Positions 17,714 to 25,772 of a DNA stretch of 64,000 nucleotides are shown piece after piece. Source of the DNA: Variovorax sp. EL159 (GTDB lineage Bacteria > Pseudomonadota > Gammaproteobacteria > Burkholderiales > Burkholderiaceae_C); NCBI RefSeq assembly GCF_900100965.1, contig NZ_FMUJ01000001.1, positions 1,040,272 through 1,104,271 of the forward strand, given 5' to 3'. The notes beneath the pieces were generated by a model. The model was given only the letters and a program-made list of their open reading frames with translations, was not told the DNA's origin and made no database searches. The position numbers and the translations under genes are program-made. Numbering within the stretch: position 1 is the stretch's first letter; each line of letters begins with the position of its first letter.

Positions 17714-18202
17714 ATGAAAAGTACTGTCGTGGTCGGTGACCGGGATCGATCAAACGACCTCGGTGGTCGTCGCCCGGCTGGCTTGCTCAGTTGGGCTGTT
17801 CGGCACCGCACGGCGGGCCTGCTGCTTGCCGCTTGCCTCCTGACGGCCTGTGATGCCGCAACCGAACCACCGAAGGCCCAACTCAGCCCCGAGGCCATTG
17901 CGCTGCGCGACGCCTCGCCCGAACTGGTGTTCAAGGGCGTGCTGGCAGGCAAGCCTGTGCATCTGCTCGTTCACGACTGCGAGGTCTTCCAGATCGCCGG
18001 GGACCCGCAAGGGCAGATGACGTGGACGCGCGTTCTGCGCACCGATCCCTATCCCTTTGCCTTTTGCGAGCGGCAGTCGCTTGTGGTCAAGGACAGCGCC
18101 GTGATCGTCACGCTGGGCCGTCGGGCGTTCGGCTCGGGTGGCTGCTGCGCGGTGGGCGGAACCTACCGGACGACGGATGGCTGGACCTGGAAGGAGCAGT
18201 AG
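17714..18202 (+). CDS. lipoprotein of unknown function
   Basis: The 162-residue frame carries a lipobox signal (AGLLLAACLLTAC) and a roughly 110-residue exported domain. That domain has cysteines and a Gly-Ser-rich region (LGRRAFGSGGCCAVGG) before an aromatic C-terminus (TYRTTDGWTWKEQ). It is not recognised as a known family. It starts 7 bases after the flavin reductase stop. The ATG at 17714 leaves an unusually long charged N-region, so the true start may be further in. Confidence 0.6.
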   Translation: MKSTVVVGDRDRSNDLGGRRPAGLLSWAVRHRTAGLLLAACLLTACDAATEPPKAQLSPEAIALRDASPELVFKGVLAGKPVHLLVHDCEVFQIAGDPQGQMTWTRVLRTDPYPFAFCERQSLVVKDSAVIVTLGRRAFGSGGCCAVGGTYRTTDGWTWKEQ

Positions 18203-18222
18203 GCCGTTATCGGGGAAGGCAC

Positions 18223-18341
18223 CTTGTTCACCGCTCAAAATTTGAGCAAACTGATTATTCCTTTTGTAAAACAACAACTTATGAAGGCTTTACAAGGCTT
18301 CGCATGAGTTATCCCCAAAGTTGTGCACTGAAAATGGGGAC
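18223..18341. repeat. 119-bp AT-rich direct repeat, copy A
   Basis: This is the first of two 119-bp direct repeats in the 468-bp gene-free interval 18203-18670. It begins CTTGTTCACCGCTCAAA and ends AAAATGGGGAC. By eye about 94 of 119 positions match copy B, with conserved blocks at both ends and a diverged centre. The block GAGTTATCCCCAAAGTTGT contains TTATCCCCA, one mismatch from the DnaA box TTATCCACA. The AT-rich composition contrasts sharply with the flanking genes. Confidence 0.75.
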
Positions 18342-18468
18342 TACGTTGGTTTTGCCGCGTTCCGCCTGAAGAACGTGAGGTCCAACCACACTTTTGTACT
18401 CAAAAAAGTGCGCTCAGCAGCTTCTTTGGAGCCATTTCAGGCTAACCAACGGCCCAAAGGCTGCCAAT

Positions 18469-18587
18469 CTTGTTCACCGCTCAAATTTTAAGCAAGTTAA
18501 GGAAAGTCCTTATAAAACAATAACTTATATTGCTTTTACAAGGCTCCTCATGAGTTACCCCCAAAGTTGTCCACGGAAAATGGGGAC
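18469..18587. repeat. 119-bp AT-rich direct repeat, copy B
   Basis: This second copy has the same length and orientation and starts 246 bases after copy A. The shared core reads GAGTTACCCCCAAAGTTGTC here, and both copies end with AAAATGGGGAC. No convincing gene covers either copy; small frames crossing them lack ribosome sites. What lies between and around the copies (18342-18468 and 18588-18670) shows no further recognised element. Confidence 0.75.
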
Positions 18588-18670
18588 GAGATCATTTTTG
18601 TTCACAATCGGCCGCAAGTGCCTGTTTTTCCGTCCGCGCAGCAGCGCAAACGCCAAAGCCGCCGTGGCGT

Positions 18671-19582
18671 TCAGGCGGGCTCGGCCAACTGCCCGGCGTA
18701 GTGCCGGCACAGCGTTTCGACCAGCGCCTGCGCATAGATCGGCAGCGCTGCGCGGTCCCGCACCAGCAGGTAGCGCTCCCGCACGCACCACGCATCGCTG
18801 AGGTCGATCAGCGCCAGCTGCATGCTTTCCTGGTTGCGCCGCGCGGCCGATTCGGGCACCACGCCGATGCCCACGCCGCTGCCGATCATCCGGCACATGG
18901 CGTCGAAGCTGCCGAGCTGGATGCGCAGCTTCTGCCGCTTGCCGAGGTTGTCGGTGATCTGCGCCAGGAAGGCCTGCAACGTGCTGCCTTGCTGCATGCC
19001 GATGGCGTCTTCGTCGAGCGTTTCCGCGAATGAAATCCTGCGGCGCTTCGCGAAGCGGTGCTTGCGCGACGTCACCAGCACCAGCCGGTCGGTGCTGAAG
19101 TGGATCGCCTCCAGGCCGAGCGTGTCGACGCGGCCGGCCACGATGCCGATGTCGGCGCGGCCGTCGAGCACGCCGCGCGGGATCTGAGCATTCGGTTTTT
19201 CCTGAAGGTCGACGTTGATGCGCGGGTTGTGCGCCAGAAAAGCCGGCAGGATCTCGGGCAGGAAGTCGGTCACGGCCGTGGTGTTGGCGAACACGCGCAG
19301 GTGGCCGCGCAGGCCCCCGCCGTATTCGAGCAGGTCGGCGCGCAGCTGCTCGGTCTGGTGCAGCACCAGCCGCGCGTGATGCAGAAAGGCTTCGCCCGGC
19401 GGCAGCAGGCGCACGCCGCGTGCCTCGCGCTGCAGCAATTGCAGGCCGGCCTGCGTTTCGAGCGCCTTGATGCGCGCGCTGGCCGCTGCCAGCGACAGAT
19501 GCTGGCGTTCGGCGGCCCGCGTCAGGTTGCCCAGTTCGGCCGTGGCCACGAAGAGCCGCAGGTCGGTGAGATCGAAAAGCAT
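18671..19582 (-). CDS. LysR-type transcriptional regulator
   Basis: The 303-residue protein has an N-terminal winged helix (LTDLRLFVATAELGNLTRAA; ASARIKALETQAGLQLLQRE; GVRLLPPGEAFLHHAR) and a periplasmic-binding-protein-like effector domain (GHLRVFANTTAVTDFLPEIL; RADIGIVAGRVD; GSGVGIGVVPES). It is transcribed divergently from the Bug receptor / CoA-transferase operon and probably controls it in response to that operon's substrate. An inverted repeat lies in the shared intergenic region. Confidence 0.93.
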   Translation of the reverse strand: MLFDLTDLRLFVATAELGNLTRAAERQHLSLAAASARIKALETQAGLQLLQREARGVRLLPPGEAFLHHARLVLHQTEQLRADLLEYGGGLRGHLRVFANTTAVTDFLPEILPAFLAHNPRINVDLQEKPNAQIPRGVLDGRADIGIVAGRVDTLGLEAIHFSTDRLVLVTSRKHRFAKRRRISFAETLDEDAIGMQQGSTLQAFLAQITDNLGKRQKLRIQLGSFDAMCRMIGSGVGIGVVPESAARRNQESMQLALIDLSDAWCVRERYLLVRDRAALPIYAQALVETLCRHYAGQLAEPA

Positions 19583-19602
19583 CGCGCAATGGTAGCCAAG
19601 CC

Positions 19603-19631
19603 TTCGGAATTTCAGAAGACTGGGTTCCGAA
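19603..19631. promoter_or_regulatory. candidate LysR operator
   Basis: A perfect 7-bp inverted repeat (TTCGGAA, 15 bases, TTCCGAA) sits 21 bases above the LysR start and 44 bases before the operon ATG at 19675. LysR regulators usually bind dyads of this kind in divergent intergenic regions. Position and symmetry are observed; binding is inferred. Confidence 0.4.
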
Positions 19632-19674
19632 ATCGCAGATTGCGCGTAGGGGAAGGGCGCACGACCATGGGCCC

Positions 19675-20724
19675 ATGGAGACACGACAACACGAACCGGT
19701 GAGCAGCGGATTAAGAGTCCGTTGCTTCACCAAGGCGCCCAAGACGCGATTCCGCGCATTCGCACTGATGGCTTTTGCCGTAGCAGCCACGCTTGTTCAC
19801 GCAGGCCCGGCGAACGCCGAGCCATACCCCTCGCGCCCTGTCACGCTCATCGTTCCGCAGGCAGCCGGCGGCACCAACGACATCGTCGGACGCCTCGTCG
19901 GCCAGAAGCTGGGCGAGGTGATGAACAACGCGAGCGTGGTGGTCGACAACCGGCCCGGTGCCGGCGGCAACATCGGCACGCAGCTCGTCGCCAAGGGGCC
20001 GAAGGACGGCTACACGCTGCTCATGACGATCAGCAGCAGCCAGGCGATCAACCCGGCGCTCTACAGAAACCCGGGCTTCGACCCGGTGAAGGACTTCAAG
20101 CCCGTGGGCCTGATCGGTGCGGTGCCCAACGTGCTGCTGGTCAACCCCTCGTTTCCGGCGAAAGACTTCAACGAATTCCTGAAGCTCGCTCGGCAGAAGG
20201 GCGCCAACTACCAGTACGCCTCGGCCGGCAACGGCACGCTCAACCACCTGCTGGGCGAAATGCTCAACAGCATGGCCGGCATCTCGCTGCAGCATGTGCC
20301 CTACAAGGGCGTGGCGCCTGCGCTCAACGACGTGCTGGGCGGCCAGTTGCCGATCGTGTTCGCGAGCCTGCCTTCGGCGCTCGCGCACATCAAGGCGGGC
20401 AAGCTGCGCGCGCTGGCGGTGAGCGGCGACAGGCGCTCGCCGGTGCTGCCCGATGTGCCCACCATCGCCGAAGCAGTGCCGGGCTACAACGGCACGCTGT
20501 GGATCGGCCTGTTCGCGCCCGCCGGCGTGCCGGCCGATGTGCTGGCCACGCTGCAGGAAGCCACGCGCAAGGCGTTGGCCGCGAAGGACCTGCGCGACAA
20601 GCTCGACCAGCAGGGCGTCGAGATCGCGCCGCCGACCTCGCCCGAACAATTTTCGAAACTGCTGCAGGACGACCTTGCCAAGTGGGCACGCATCGTCAAG
20701 GCCTCCGGCGCTGCGGTCGATTGA
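19675..20724 (+). CDS. Bug-family tripartite tricarboxylate transporter substrate-binding protein
   Basis: The protein is 349 residues long from the ATG at 19675. It has a signal peptide (FRAFALMAFAVAATLVHAGP) followed by the TctC/Bug fold (YPSRPVTLIVPQAAGGTNDI; VVDNRPGAGGNIG; YKGVAPALNDVLGGQ; VPTIAEAVPGYNG). Such periplasmic receptors bind carboxylates for TctAB-type carriers. No TctA or TctB gene is nearby, as is usual for this expanded family. It heads a five-gene operon and is followed after 7 bases by the hydratase gene. A GTG at 19699 is an alternative start. A perfect 14-bp palindrome (19665-19678) overlaps the ATG. Confidence 0.9.
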   Translation: METRQHEPVSSGLRVRCFTKAPKTRFRAFALMAFAVAATLVHAGPANAEPYPSRPVTLIVPQAAGGTNDIVGRLVGQKLGEVMNNASVVVDNRPGAGGNIGTQLVAKGPKDGYTLLMTISSSQAINPALYRNPGFDPVKDFKPVGLIGAVPNVLLVNPSFPAKDFNEFLKLARQKGANYQYASAGNGTLNHLLGEMLNSMAGISLQHVPYKGVAPALNDVLGGQLPIVFASLPSALAHIKAGKLRALAVSGDRRSPVLPDVPTIAEAVPGYNGTLWIGLFAPAGVPADVLATLQEATRKALAAKDLRDKLDQQGVEIAPPTSPEQFSKLLQDDLAKWARIVKASGAAVD

Positions 20725-20731
20725 AGAACCC

Positions 20732-21643
20732 ATGAGCAACAACACCCACCCTGAAAAATCCTCCCCGCGGATCGACGGCGAAGCACTGGCAAAGCTGCAG
20801 GCCTGGCAGGGCCGCAGCGAAACGCTGGCCGACGACATCAACGCCACGCCCGTGCGCGCGTTCTCGGCCACGCTCGACCGCGACGACCCGCCACCCGTGG
20901 CCGGCACGCACCTGCCGGCGCTGTGGCATTGGCTCTACTTCCTGCCGCACCATCGCCAGTCCGAGATCGGCGAAGACGGCCATGCCAAGCGCGGCGGTTT
21001 CCTGCCGCCCGTGCCGCTGCCGCGCCGCATGTGGGCCGGCGGGCGCCTGAACTGGGAGCCGGGCAATCCGCTGCAGGTGGGCGATGCGGTGCAGCGCACC
21101 TCGACCATCGTGTCGGTCACCCACAAGGCTGGCCGCAGCGGCGAACTGGTGTTCGTGCTCGTGCGGCATGAAGTGCGCAACGAACGCGGGCTGGCGCTGA
21201 CCGAAGAGCACGACATCGTGTACCGCGCCGCCGCCGAGCCCGGCGAGAAAGCGCCGCCGCCGACGCCGGCCCCGAAAGACGCCGCCTTCAGCCGCGACAT
21301 CGTCCCCGACGACGTGCTGCTGTTCCGCTATTCGGCGCTGACCTTCAACGGCCACCGCATCCATTACGACCGACGCTACGTGACCGAGGTCGAGGGCTAT
21401 CCGGGCCTGATCGTGCACGGCCCGCTGATCGCGACCTTGCTGGTCGACCTGCTGCGCCGCAACGTGCCGGGCGCGCAACTGGCGCGCTTCGAGTTCCGTG
21501 CCGTGCGGCCAACCTTCGACATCGCGCCATTCCGCGTGCACGGCAAGCTGGCCGAAGGCAACAGCGACGGCAAGACCTTCAGCCTCTGGGGCGAAGACGC
21601 CGACGGCTGGCTCACGATGCAGGCCACGGCTGTGCTGGCCTGA
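20732..21643 (+). CDS. MaoC/FAS1-like dehydratase (itaconyl-/mesaconyl-CoA hydratase-like)
   Basis: The 303-residue double hot-dog protein has an N-terminal FAS1-like half and a C-terminal MaoC-type half with the hydratase signature SALTFNGHRIHYDRRYVTEV and VHGPLIATLLVDLL. Relatives hydrate mesaconyl-C4-CoA or itaconyl-CoA to citramalyl-CoA. Its place between a receptor gene and a CaiB-type CoA-transferase plus CitE-type lyase supports a role in activating, hydrating and splitting a C5 unsaturated diacid. The exact substrate is inference. Confidence 0.82.
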   Translation: MSNNTHPEKSSPRIDGEALAKLQAWQGRSETLADDINATPVRAFSATLDRDDPPPVAGTHLPALWHWLYFLPHHRQSEIGEDGHAKRGGFLPPVPLPRRMWAGGRLNWEPGNPLQVGDAVQRTSTIVSVTHKAGRSGELVFVLVRHEVRNERGLALTEEHDIVYRAAAEPGEKAPPPTPAPKDAAFSRDIVPDDVLLFRYSALTFNGHRIHYDRRYVTEVEGYPGLIVHGPLIATLLVDLLRRNVPGAQLARFEFRAVRPTFDIAPFRVHGKLAEGNSDGKTFSLWGEDADGWLTMQATAVLA

Positions 21644-21665
21644 AAACAAGAAGGAGGAAAGACAC

Positions 21666-22847
21666 ATGACAAGACCTCTGGATGGCATCACCGTCGTGTC
21701 GCTCGAACACGCGATCGCGGCACCGTTCTGCACCCGGCAACTGGCCGACCTGGGCGCCCGCGTCATCAAGGTGGAGCGGCCCGGCGACGGCGACTTTGCG
21801 CGTGCCTACGACGGGCGCGTGCTCGGCGAGGCCTCGCACTTCGTGTGGGTGAACCGCTCCAAGGAAAGCATCACGCTCGACCTGAAGCAGCCCGCCGCGC
21901 TGGCGGTGCTGCAGGAACTGGTGGCTGATGCCGATGTGCTGGTGCAGAACCTCGCACCGGGTGCGGCGGCGCGCATGGGGCTCGGTGCCGCGGCGCTGCA
22001 GGCGAAGCACCCGAAGCTGATCGTCTGCGACATCTCGGGCTACGGCGAAGACGGGCCGTACCGAGACAAGAAGGCCTACGACCTGCTGATCCAGAGCGAG
22101 GCAGGCTTTCTGTCGGTGACCGGCACGCCCGACGAGCCATGCAAGTCGGGCAATTCCATCGCCGACATTGCTGCCGGCATGTACGCGTACACCGGCATCC
22201 TGGCGGCGCTGCTCCAACGGGGCAAGACCGGCGAGGGCTCGCACATCGATGTGTCGATGCTCGAATCGCTCGCGGAGTGGATGGGCTACCCGATGTACTA
22301 CGCCTACGACGGTGCACCGCCGCCGCCGCGCAGCGCCGCGTCGCACGCGACCATCTATCCGTACGGGCCGTTCCCGGCGGGTGACGGCGGCACGGTGATG
22401 CTGGGCCTGCAGAACGAACGCGAGTGGCGCCTGTTCTGCGAGAAGGTGCTGCTGCAGGCCGCGCTGGCGACCGATGCGCGCTTCGACAGCAACGCACGGC
22501 GCAACGAGAACCGCGAGGCCTTGCGCGCGGTGATCGTCGAGACCTTCGGCGCGCTGAGCACCGCGCAGGTGCTCGAACGCCTCGACGCGGCGCAGATCGC
22601 CAATGCGCGCATGAACGACATGGCCGGCCTCTGGGCGCATCCACAACTGCAGGCGCGCGATCGCTGGCGGCAGGTGGGTTCGCCGGCCGGCGACATTCCG
22701 GCGCTGTTGCCGGCGGGGCGGCAGAGCGCCTTCGACTACCGCATGGACCCGGTGCCGGCGGTCGGCGAGCACACCGAGGCGATCCTGCGCGGCCTCGGCC
22801 GCAGCGAGGCGGACATCGCGGCGTTGCGCGAGGCGAGGGCGGTGTGA
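21666..22847 (+). CDS. CaiB/BaiF family (class III) CoA-transferase
   Basis: The 393-residue protein has the family N-terminus (LDGITVVSLEHAIAAPFCTR; LGARVIKVERPGDGDFARAY), VNRSKESITLDLKQP and ISGYGEDGPYRDKKAYDLLI. GKTGEGSHIDVSMLES follows later. It moves CoA between carboxylic acids and probably activates the operon's substrate with succinyl-CoA or a similar donor. AGGAGGAAAGAC gives a strong ribosome site. The next gene starts inside its stop codon region. Confidence 0.92.
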   Translation: MTRPLDGITVVSLEHAIAAPFCTRQLADLGARVIKVERPGDGDFARAYDGRVLGEASHFVWVNRSKESITLDLKQPAALAVLQELVADADVLVQNLAPGAAARMGLGAAALQAKHPKLIVCDISGYGEDGPYRDKKAYDLLIQSEAGFLSVTGTPDEPCKSGNSIADIAAGMYAYTGILAALLQRGKTGEGSHIDVSMLESLAEWMGYPMYYAYDGAPPPPRSAASHATIYPYGPFPAGDGGTVMLGLQNEREWRLFCEKVLLQAALATDARFDSNARRNENREALRAVIVETFGALSTAQVLERLDAAQIANARMNDMAGLWAHPQLQARDRWRQVGSPAGDIPALLPAGRQSAFDYRMDPVPAVGEHTEAILRGLGRSEADIAALREARAV

Positions 22848-23713
22848 GCGGGGCTGCCGATACGCCGCTGGCGCTGGCGCGCACCTTCCTTTTCGTGCCG
22901 GCCGACCGGCCCGAGCGCCATGCTCGTGCGCTGGCGACGGGGGCGGGTGGCGTCATCGTCGACCTTGAAGACGCCGTGGCGCCCGAGCGCAAAGCGGCGG
23001 CCCGCATGGGCCTGGCCGCTTCGTTCACCGCATTGCCCGAGGCGGACCGCAGGCGTCTGCTGGTGCGCATCAATGCAGGCGGCACGCCGTGGCATGACGA
23101 CGACCGAGCGGCTGTCGGCGAGATGGTGGCGCAGGGGCTCATTGCCGGGGTGATGCTGCCGAAGGCCGAGCAGCCTGCCGATCTGCGGCAACTGGCGCAG
23201 GCCGTCGGACCTCGGGGTGTGCTGGTGCCGCTGATCGAATCGGCCGCAGGTCTTGAGGCAGTCAACGAACTGGCCGCCGCGCCGCAAGTGCTGCGGCTCG
23301 CCTTCGGCAACCTCGACTTTCAGGCCGACCTGGGGCTCGCCTGCGATGCGGACGAAGCCGAGCTGGTGCCCGTGCGCCTGGCGCTGCTGCTGGCCTCGCG
23401 CCGGGCGGGCCTTCCCGCGCCCATCGATGGCGTGACGCCCGACTGGCGCAACGCGCAGCGCCTTGCCGCCGATGCGGCGCGCGCCCGGCGCGGCGGCTTC
23501 GGCGCCAAGCTTTGCATTCACCCCGATCAGGTCGCGCCCGCGCATGCCGCGCTCGGCCCCAATGCCGAAGAGCTGGCGTGGGCCCGCCGCGTGATCGACG
23601 CGATCCGCACCGCGGGCGGCGGCGTGGTCAGCCTCGACGGGCGCATGGTCGACGCGCCCGTGGTGCGGCTGGCGCAACGCCTGCTGGCGCTCGACGCGCA
23701 GGCGCCGCCCTGA
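22844..23713 (+). CDS. HpcH/HpaI–CitE family acyl-CoA lyase
   Basis: From a GTG at 22844, overlapping the CoA-transferase stop by 4 bases, the 289-residue protein shows LFVPADRPERHARAL, GVIVDLEDAVAPERK, RRLLVRINAGGTPWHDDD, GVMLPKAEQP and AKLCIHPDQV. These are the CitE-like TIM-barrel motifs for metal and CoA-ester binding. The family cleaves citryl-, citramalyl- or malyl-CoA to acetyl-CoA or propionyl-CoA plus a 2-oxoacid. Behind a hydratase it would complete conversion of an itaconate-like acid to acetyl-CoA and pyruvate. Confidence 0.88.
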   Translation: MSGAADTPLALARTFLFVPADRPERHARALATGAGGVIVDLEDAVAPERKAAARMGLAASFTALPEADRRRLLVRINAGGTPWHDDDRAAVGEMVAQGLIAGVMLPKAEQPADLRQLAQAVGPRGVLVPLIESAAGLEAVNELAAAPQVLRLAFGNLDFQADLGLACDADEAELVPVRLALLLASRRAGLPAPIDGVTPDWRNAQRLAADAARARRGGFGAKLCIHPDQVAPAHAALGPNAEELAWARRVIDAIRTAGGGVVSLDGRMVDAPVVRLAQRLLALDAQAPP

Positions 23714-23757
23714 TCCGCGACCCCCGCAGATTTCCAATAACCACAGGAGACAACGAA

Positions 23758-24765
23758 GTGACAGCAACGAAGAAGAACTGGAAGGTCCGCGGCCTGCTCG
23801 CGGCATCGCTGGGCGCCTGCCTGCTGGCTGGCCAATCGCCCGCAATGGCCGAGGCAGCCTGGCCCGACAAGCCGATCGTCATGGTCGTGCCGTACTCGGC
23901 CGGCGGCCCGACCGACGTGGTGGCGCGCATGCTCGCCATTCCCATGGGCAAGTCGCTGGGGCAGACCGTGATCGTCGAGAACACGGTCGGCGCGGGCGGC
24001 ACCATCGCGCCCACGCGCGTGGCCAGGGCGGCGCCCAATGGCTACACCATCCTGATCCACCACATGGGCATGGCCACCGCGCCCGCGCTCTACAAGAAGC
24101 TCAACTACGACCCGCTGAAAGACTTCGAGTACGTCGGCCAGGTGATGGACGTGCCGATGACGCTGCTCTCGCGCAAGGACTTTCCGGCCAACAACTTCCA
24201 GGAGCTGCTGGCCTACGTGAAGGCCAACAAGGACAAGGTCACGCTGGCTAACGCCGGCACGGGTGCGGTGTCGCAGCTGTGCGGCCTGCTGTTCATGCAT
24301 CAGATCGGCGTGCAGCTCACGACCATTCCGTACAAGGGCGCGGGGCCGGCGCTCAACGACCTCATGGGCGGGCAGGTCGACCTGCTGTGCGACCAGACCA
24401 CGCAGACCGCGCCGGTCATCAAGGACGGCAACCGCGTGAAGGTGTTCGGGGTGACCACGCCGAAGCGGCTGTCGAGCATGCCGAACATTCCGACGCTCGA
24501 CGAGCAGGGGCTGAAGGGCTTCGACGTGAAGGTGTGGCACGGCATCTACGCGCCCAAGGGCACGCCGCCGGCCGTGATCGAGAAGCTGAACGTGGCCCTG
24601 CGCGCCGCGCTGCAGGACGACATGGTCAAGAAACGCTTTGCCGAACTCAGCACCGAGGCCGCACCGATGGACAAGGTCACGCCCGAAGCGCTGCGCACGC
24701 ATCTCGCGGCCGAGATCGACAAATGGGGCAAGGTGATCCGCGCGGCGGGGGTGCAGGCGGACTGA
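23758..24765 (+). CDS. Bug-family tripartite tricarboxylate transporter substrate-binding protein
   Basis: The protein is 335 residues long from a GTG at 23758 with the ribosome site CAGGAGA. It has a signal peptide (RGLLAASLGACLLAGQSPAM) and the Bug fold (WPDKPIVMVVPYSAGGPTDV; VENTVGAGGTIAP; IPYKGAGPALNDLMGGQVDL). It closes the LysR-linked operon, so two receptors bracket the three enzymes. They may bind different forms or homologues of the substrate. Confidence 0.9.
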   Translation: MTATKKNWKVRGLLAASLGACLLAGQSPAMAEAAWPDKPIVMVVPYSAGGPTDVVARMLAIPMGKSLGQTVIVENTVGAGGTIAPTRVARAAPNGYTILIHHMGMATAPALYKKLNYDPLKDFEYVGQVMDVPMTLLSRKDFPANNFQELLAYVKANKDKVTLANAGTGAVSQLCGLLFMHQIGVQLTTIPYKGAGPALNDLMGGQVDLLCDQTTQTAPVIKDGNRVKVFGVTTPKRLSSMPNIPTLDEQGLKGFDVKVWHGIYAPKGTPPAVIEKLNVALRAALQDDMVKKRFAELSTEAAPMDKVTPEALRTHLAAEIDKWGKVIRAAGVQAD

Positions 24766-24964
24766 TCCGGCAAGAGAGAGCAGGAGGCGGCGCCTGGGAT
24801 CGCGGGGGCGCCGCCGGGCGCCGTGAGGGCCTTGCCGGCGTCCACGCCCGCAAGGCGCGCGCCGGGGCGCGGAAGGATGTCACGCAAGGTTACCTCTACC
24901 GTGGGGAGCCGAGGCCCGGCCACGTTTTGCCAGTGTAGACTGCCGAGTTTTTCGTTCGGGCGGT

Positions 24965-25762
24965 ATGGCGCAAGCTTCACAGCGCACAGTTTTTCACGGC
25001 TCGACGCTCGTTCGCTTGCTTTCCAGACTGACCGACATCGACGTCCGTGAATCCAGACAAGGCACTGCGGATCGTTTGAGCCAATGGTTCGGCTGGACCG
25101 ATGCCATTTCATTGTCTGCGGCGCTGGATGGCAGTCCGGCGGCCGCGCAATCCAGCGCGCGCGCGTCCGGCAATGCCGAAGAGGCCGAGTGCGCCCGCGT
25201 GCGCAGCGCGCTGGCACAGGCCATTGCCGAAGACTGCGTTCCCACGGCCGCCAAGCGGCGAGGGCCGCCGGCCGCGGCGGCCGCTGCCCCTGCCGCCGCT
25301 GATGCCCCGGTGGACGCCGCCGCCGCCTTCGCCCCGTTCCGCCGGCGCTGCCTCACCCGTCAACAGGCCATGGAAACGCGCATCGGCCCCTTGCGCGCGC
25401 GTGTGCGGGCCACGCTGGCGGCCAGGTCGCCCACCATGGCCCGGCTGGCCGCCGTCGACGTCGTCATGGAGCAGGTGCTGGTCGCGCAGGAGCGCAGCCT
25501 GCTGGCGACCGTGCCCGTGCTGCTCGAAAAGCATTTCGGGCGCCTGCGCCAGGCGGCTCAGGCCGCCCAAGCCGCGCAGGCTGACCAAGCCGACCAGACC
25601 GACCAGACCGATCAAGTCGCGCCGGCCACCGCCGGCGACGCCCCCTCATCCTCCGAGTGGCTGAACGTGTTCTGCAAAGACATGCAGGCCGTGCTGCTCG
25701 CCGAACTCGACATTCGATTGCAACCGGTCGAAGGGCTGCTCGACGCCCTTCGCACGAGTTAA
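24965..25762 (+). CDS. DUF3348 family protein, first gene of a stator-like operon
   Basis: The 265-residue protein contains LVRLLSRLTDIDVRESRQG, LSQWFGWTDAISLSAALD, FRRRCLTRQQAMETRIGPLR and VVMEQVLVAQERSLLATVP, which I recognise as the DUF3348 pattern. No enzymatic motif or signal peptide is visible, so it is probably cytosolic. Low-complexity Ala-rich and Gln/Asp-rich linkers interrupt it, including seven 9-base repeats. The gene ends 10 bases before the MotA/TolQ-like gene, and that operon context is the only clue to function: an accessory or cytosolic partner of the membrane complex. Confidence 0.75.
   Translation: MAQASQRTVFHGSTLVRLLSRLTDIDVRESRQGTADRLSQWFGWTDAISLSAALDGSPAAAQSSARASGNAEEAECARVRSALAQAIAEDCVPTAAKRRGPPAAAAAAPAAADAPVDAAAAFAPFRRRCLTRQQAMETRIGPLRARVRATLAARSPTMARLAAVDVVMEQVLVAQERSLLATVPVLLEKHFGRLRQAAQAAQAAQADQADQTDQTDQVAPATAGDAPSSSEWLNVFCKDMQAVLLAELDIRLQPVEGLLDALRTS
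25550..25612 (+). repeat. seven tandem 9-bp units inside the DUF3348 gene
   Basis: Seven imperfect 9-base units (from CAGGCGGCT to CAGACCGAT) encode a Gln-Ala/Thr-Ala/Asp tripeptide repeat in a linker. Unit number could vary between strains without shifting the frame. Confidence 0.8.
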
Positions 25763-25772
25763 CCAGACCCCC

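Noticed and set aside
18394..18801. Plus-strand frame through the AT-rich repeat region
   Set aside because: It crosses repeat copy B and the 3' end of the LysR gene, with no ribosome site and no protein-like composition.
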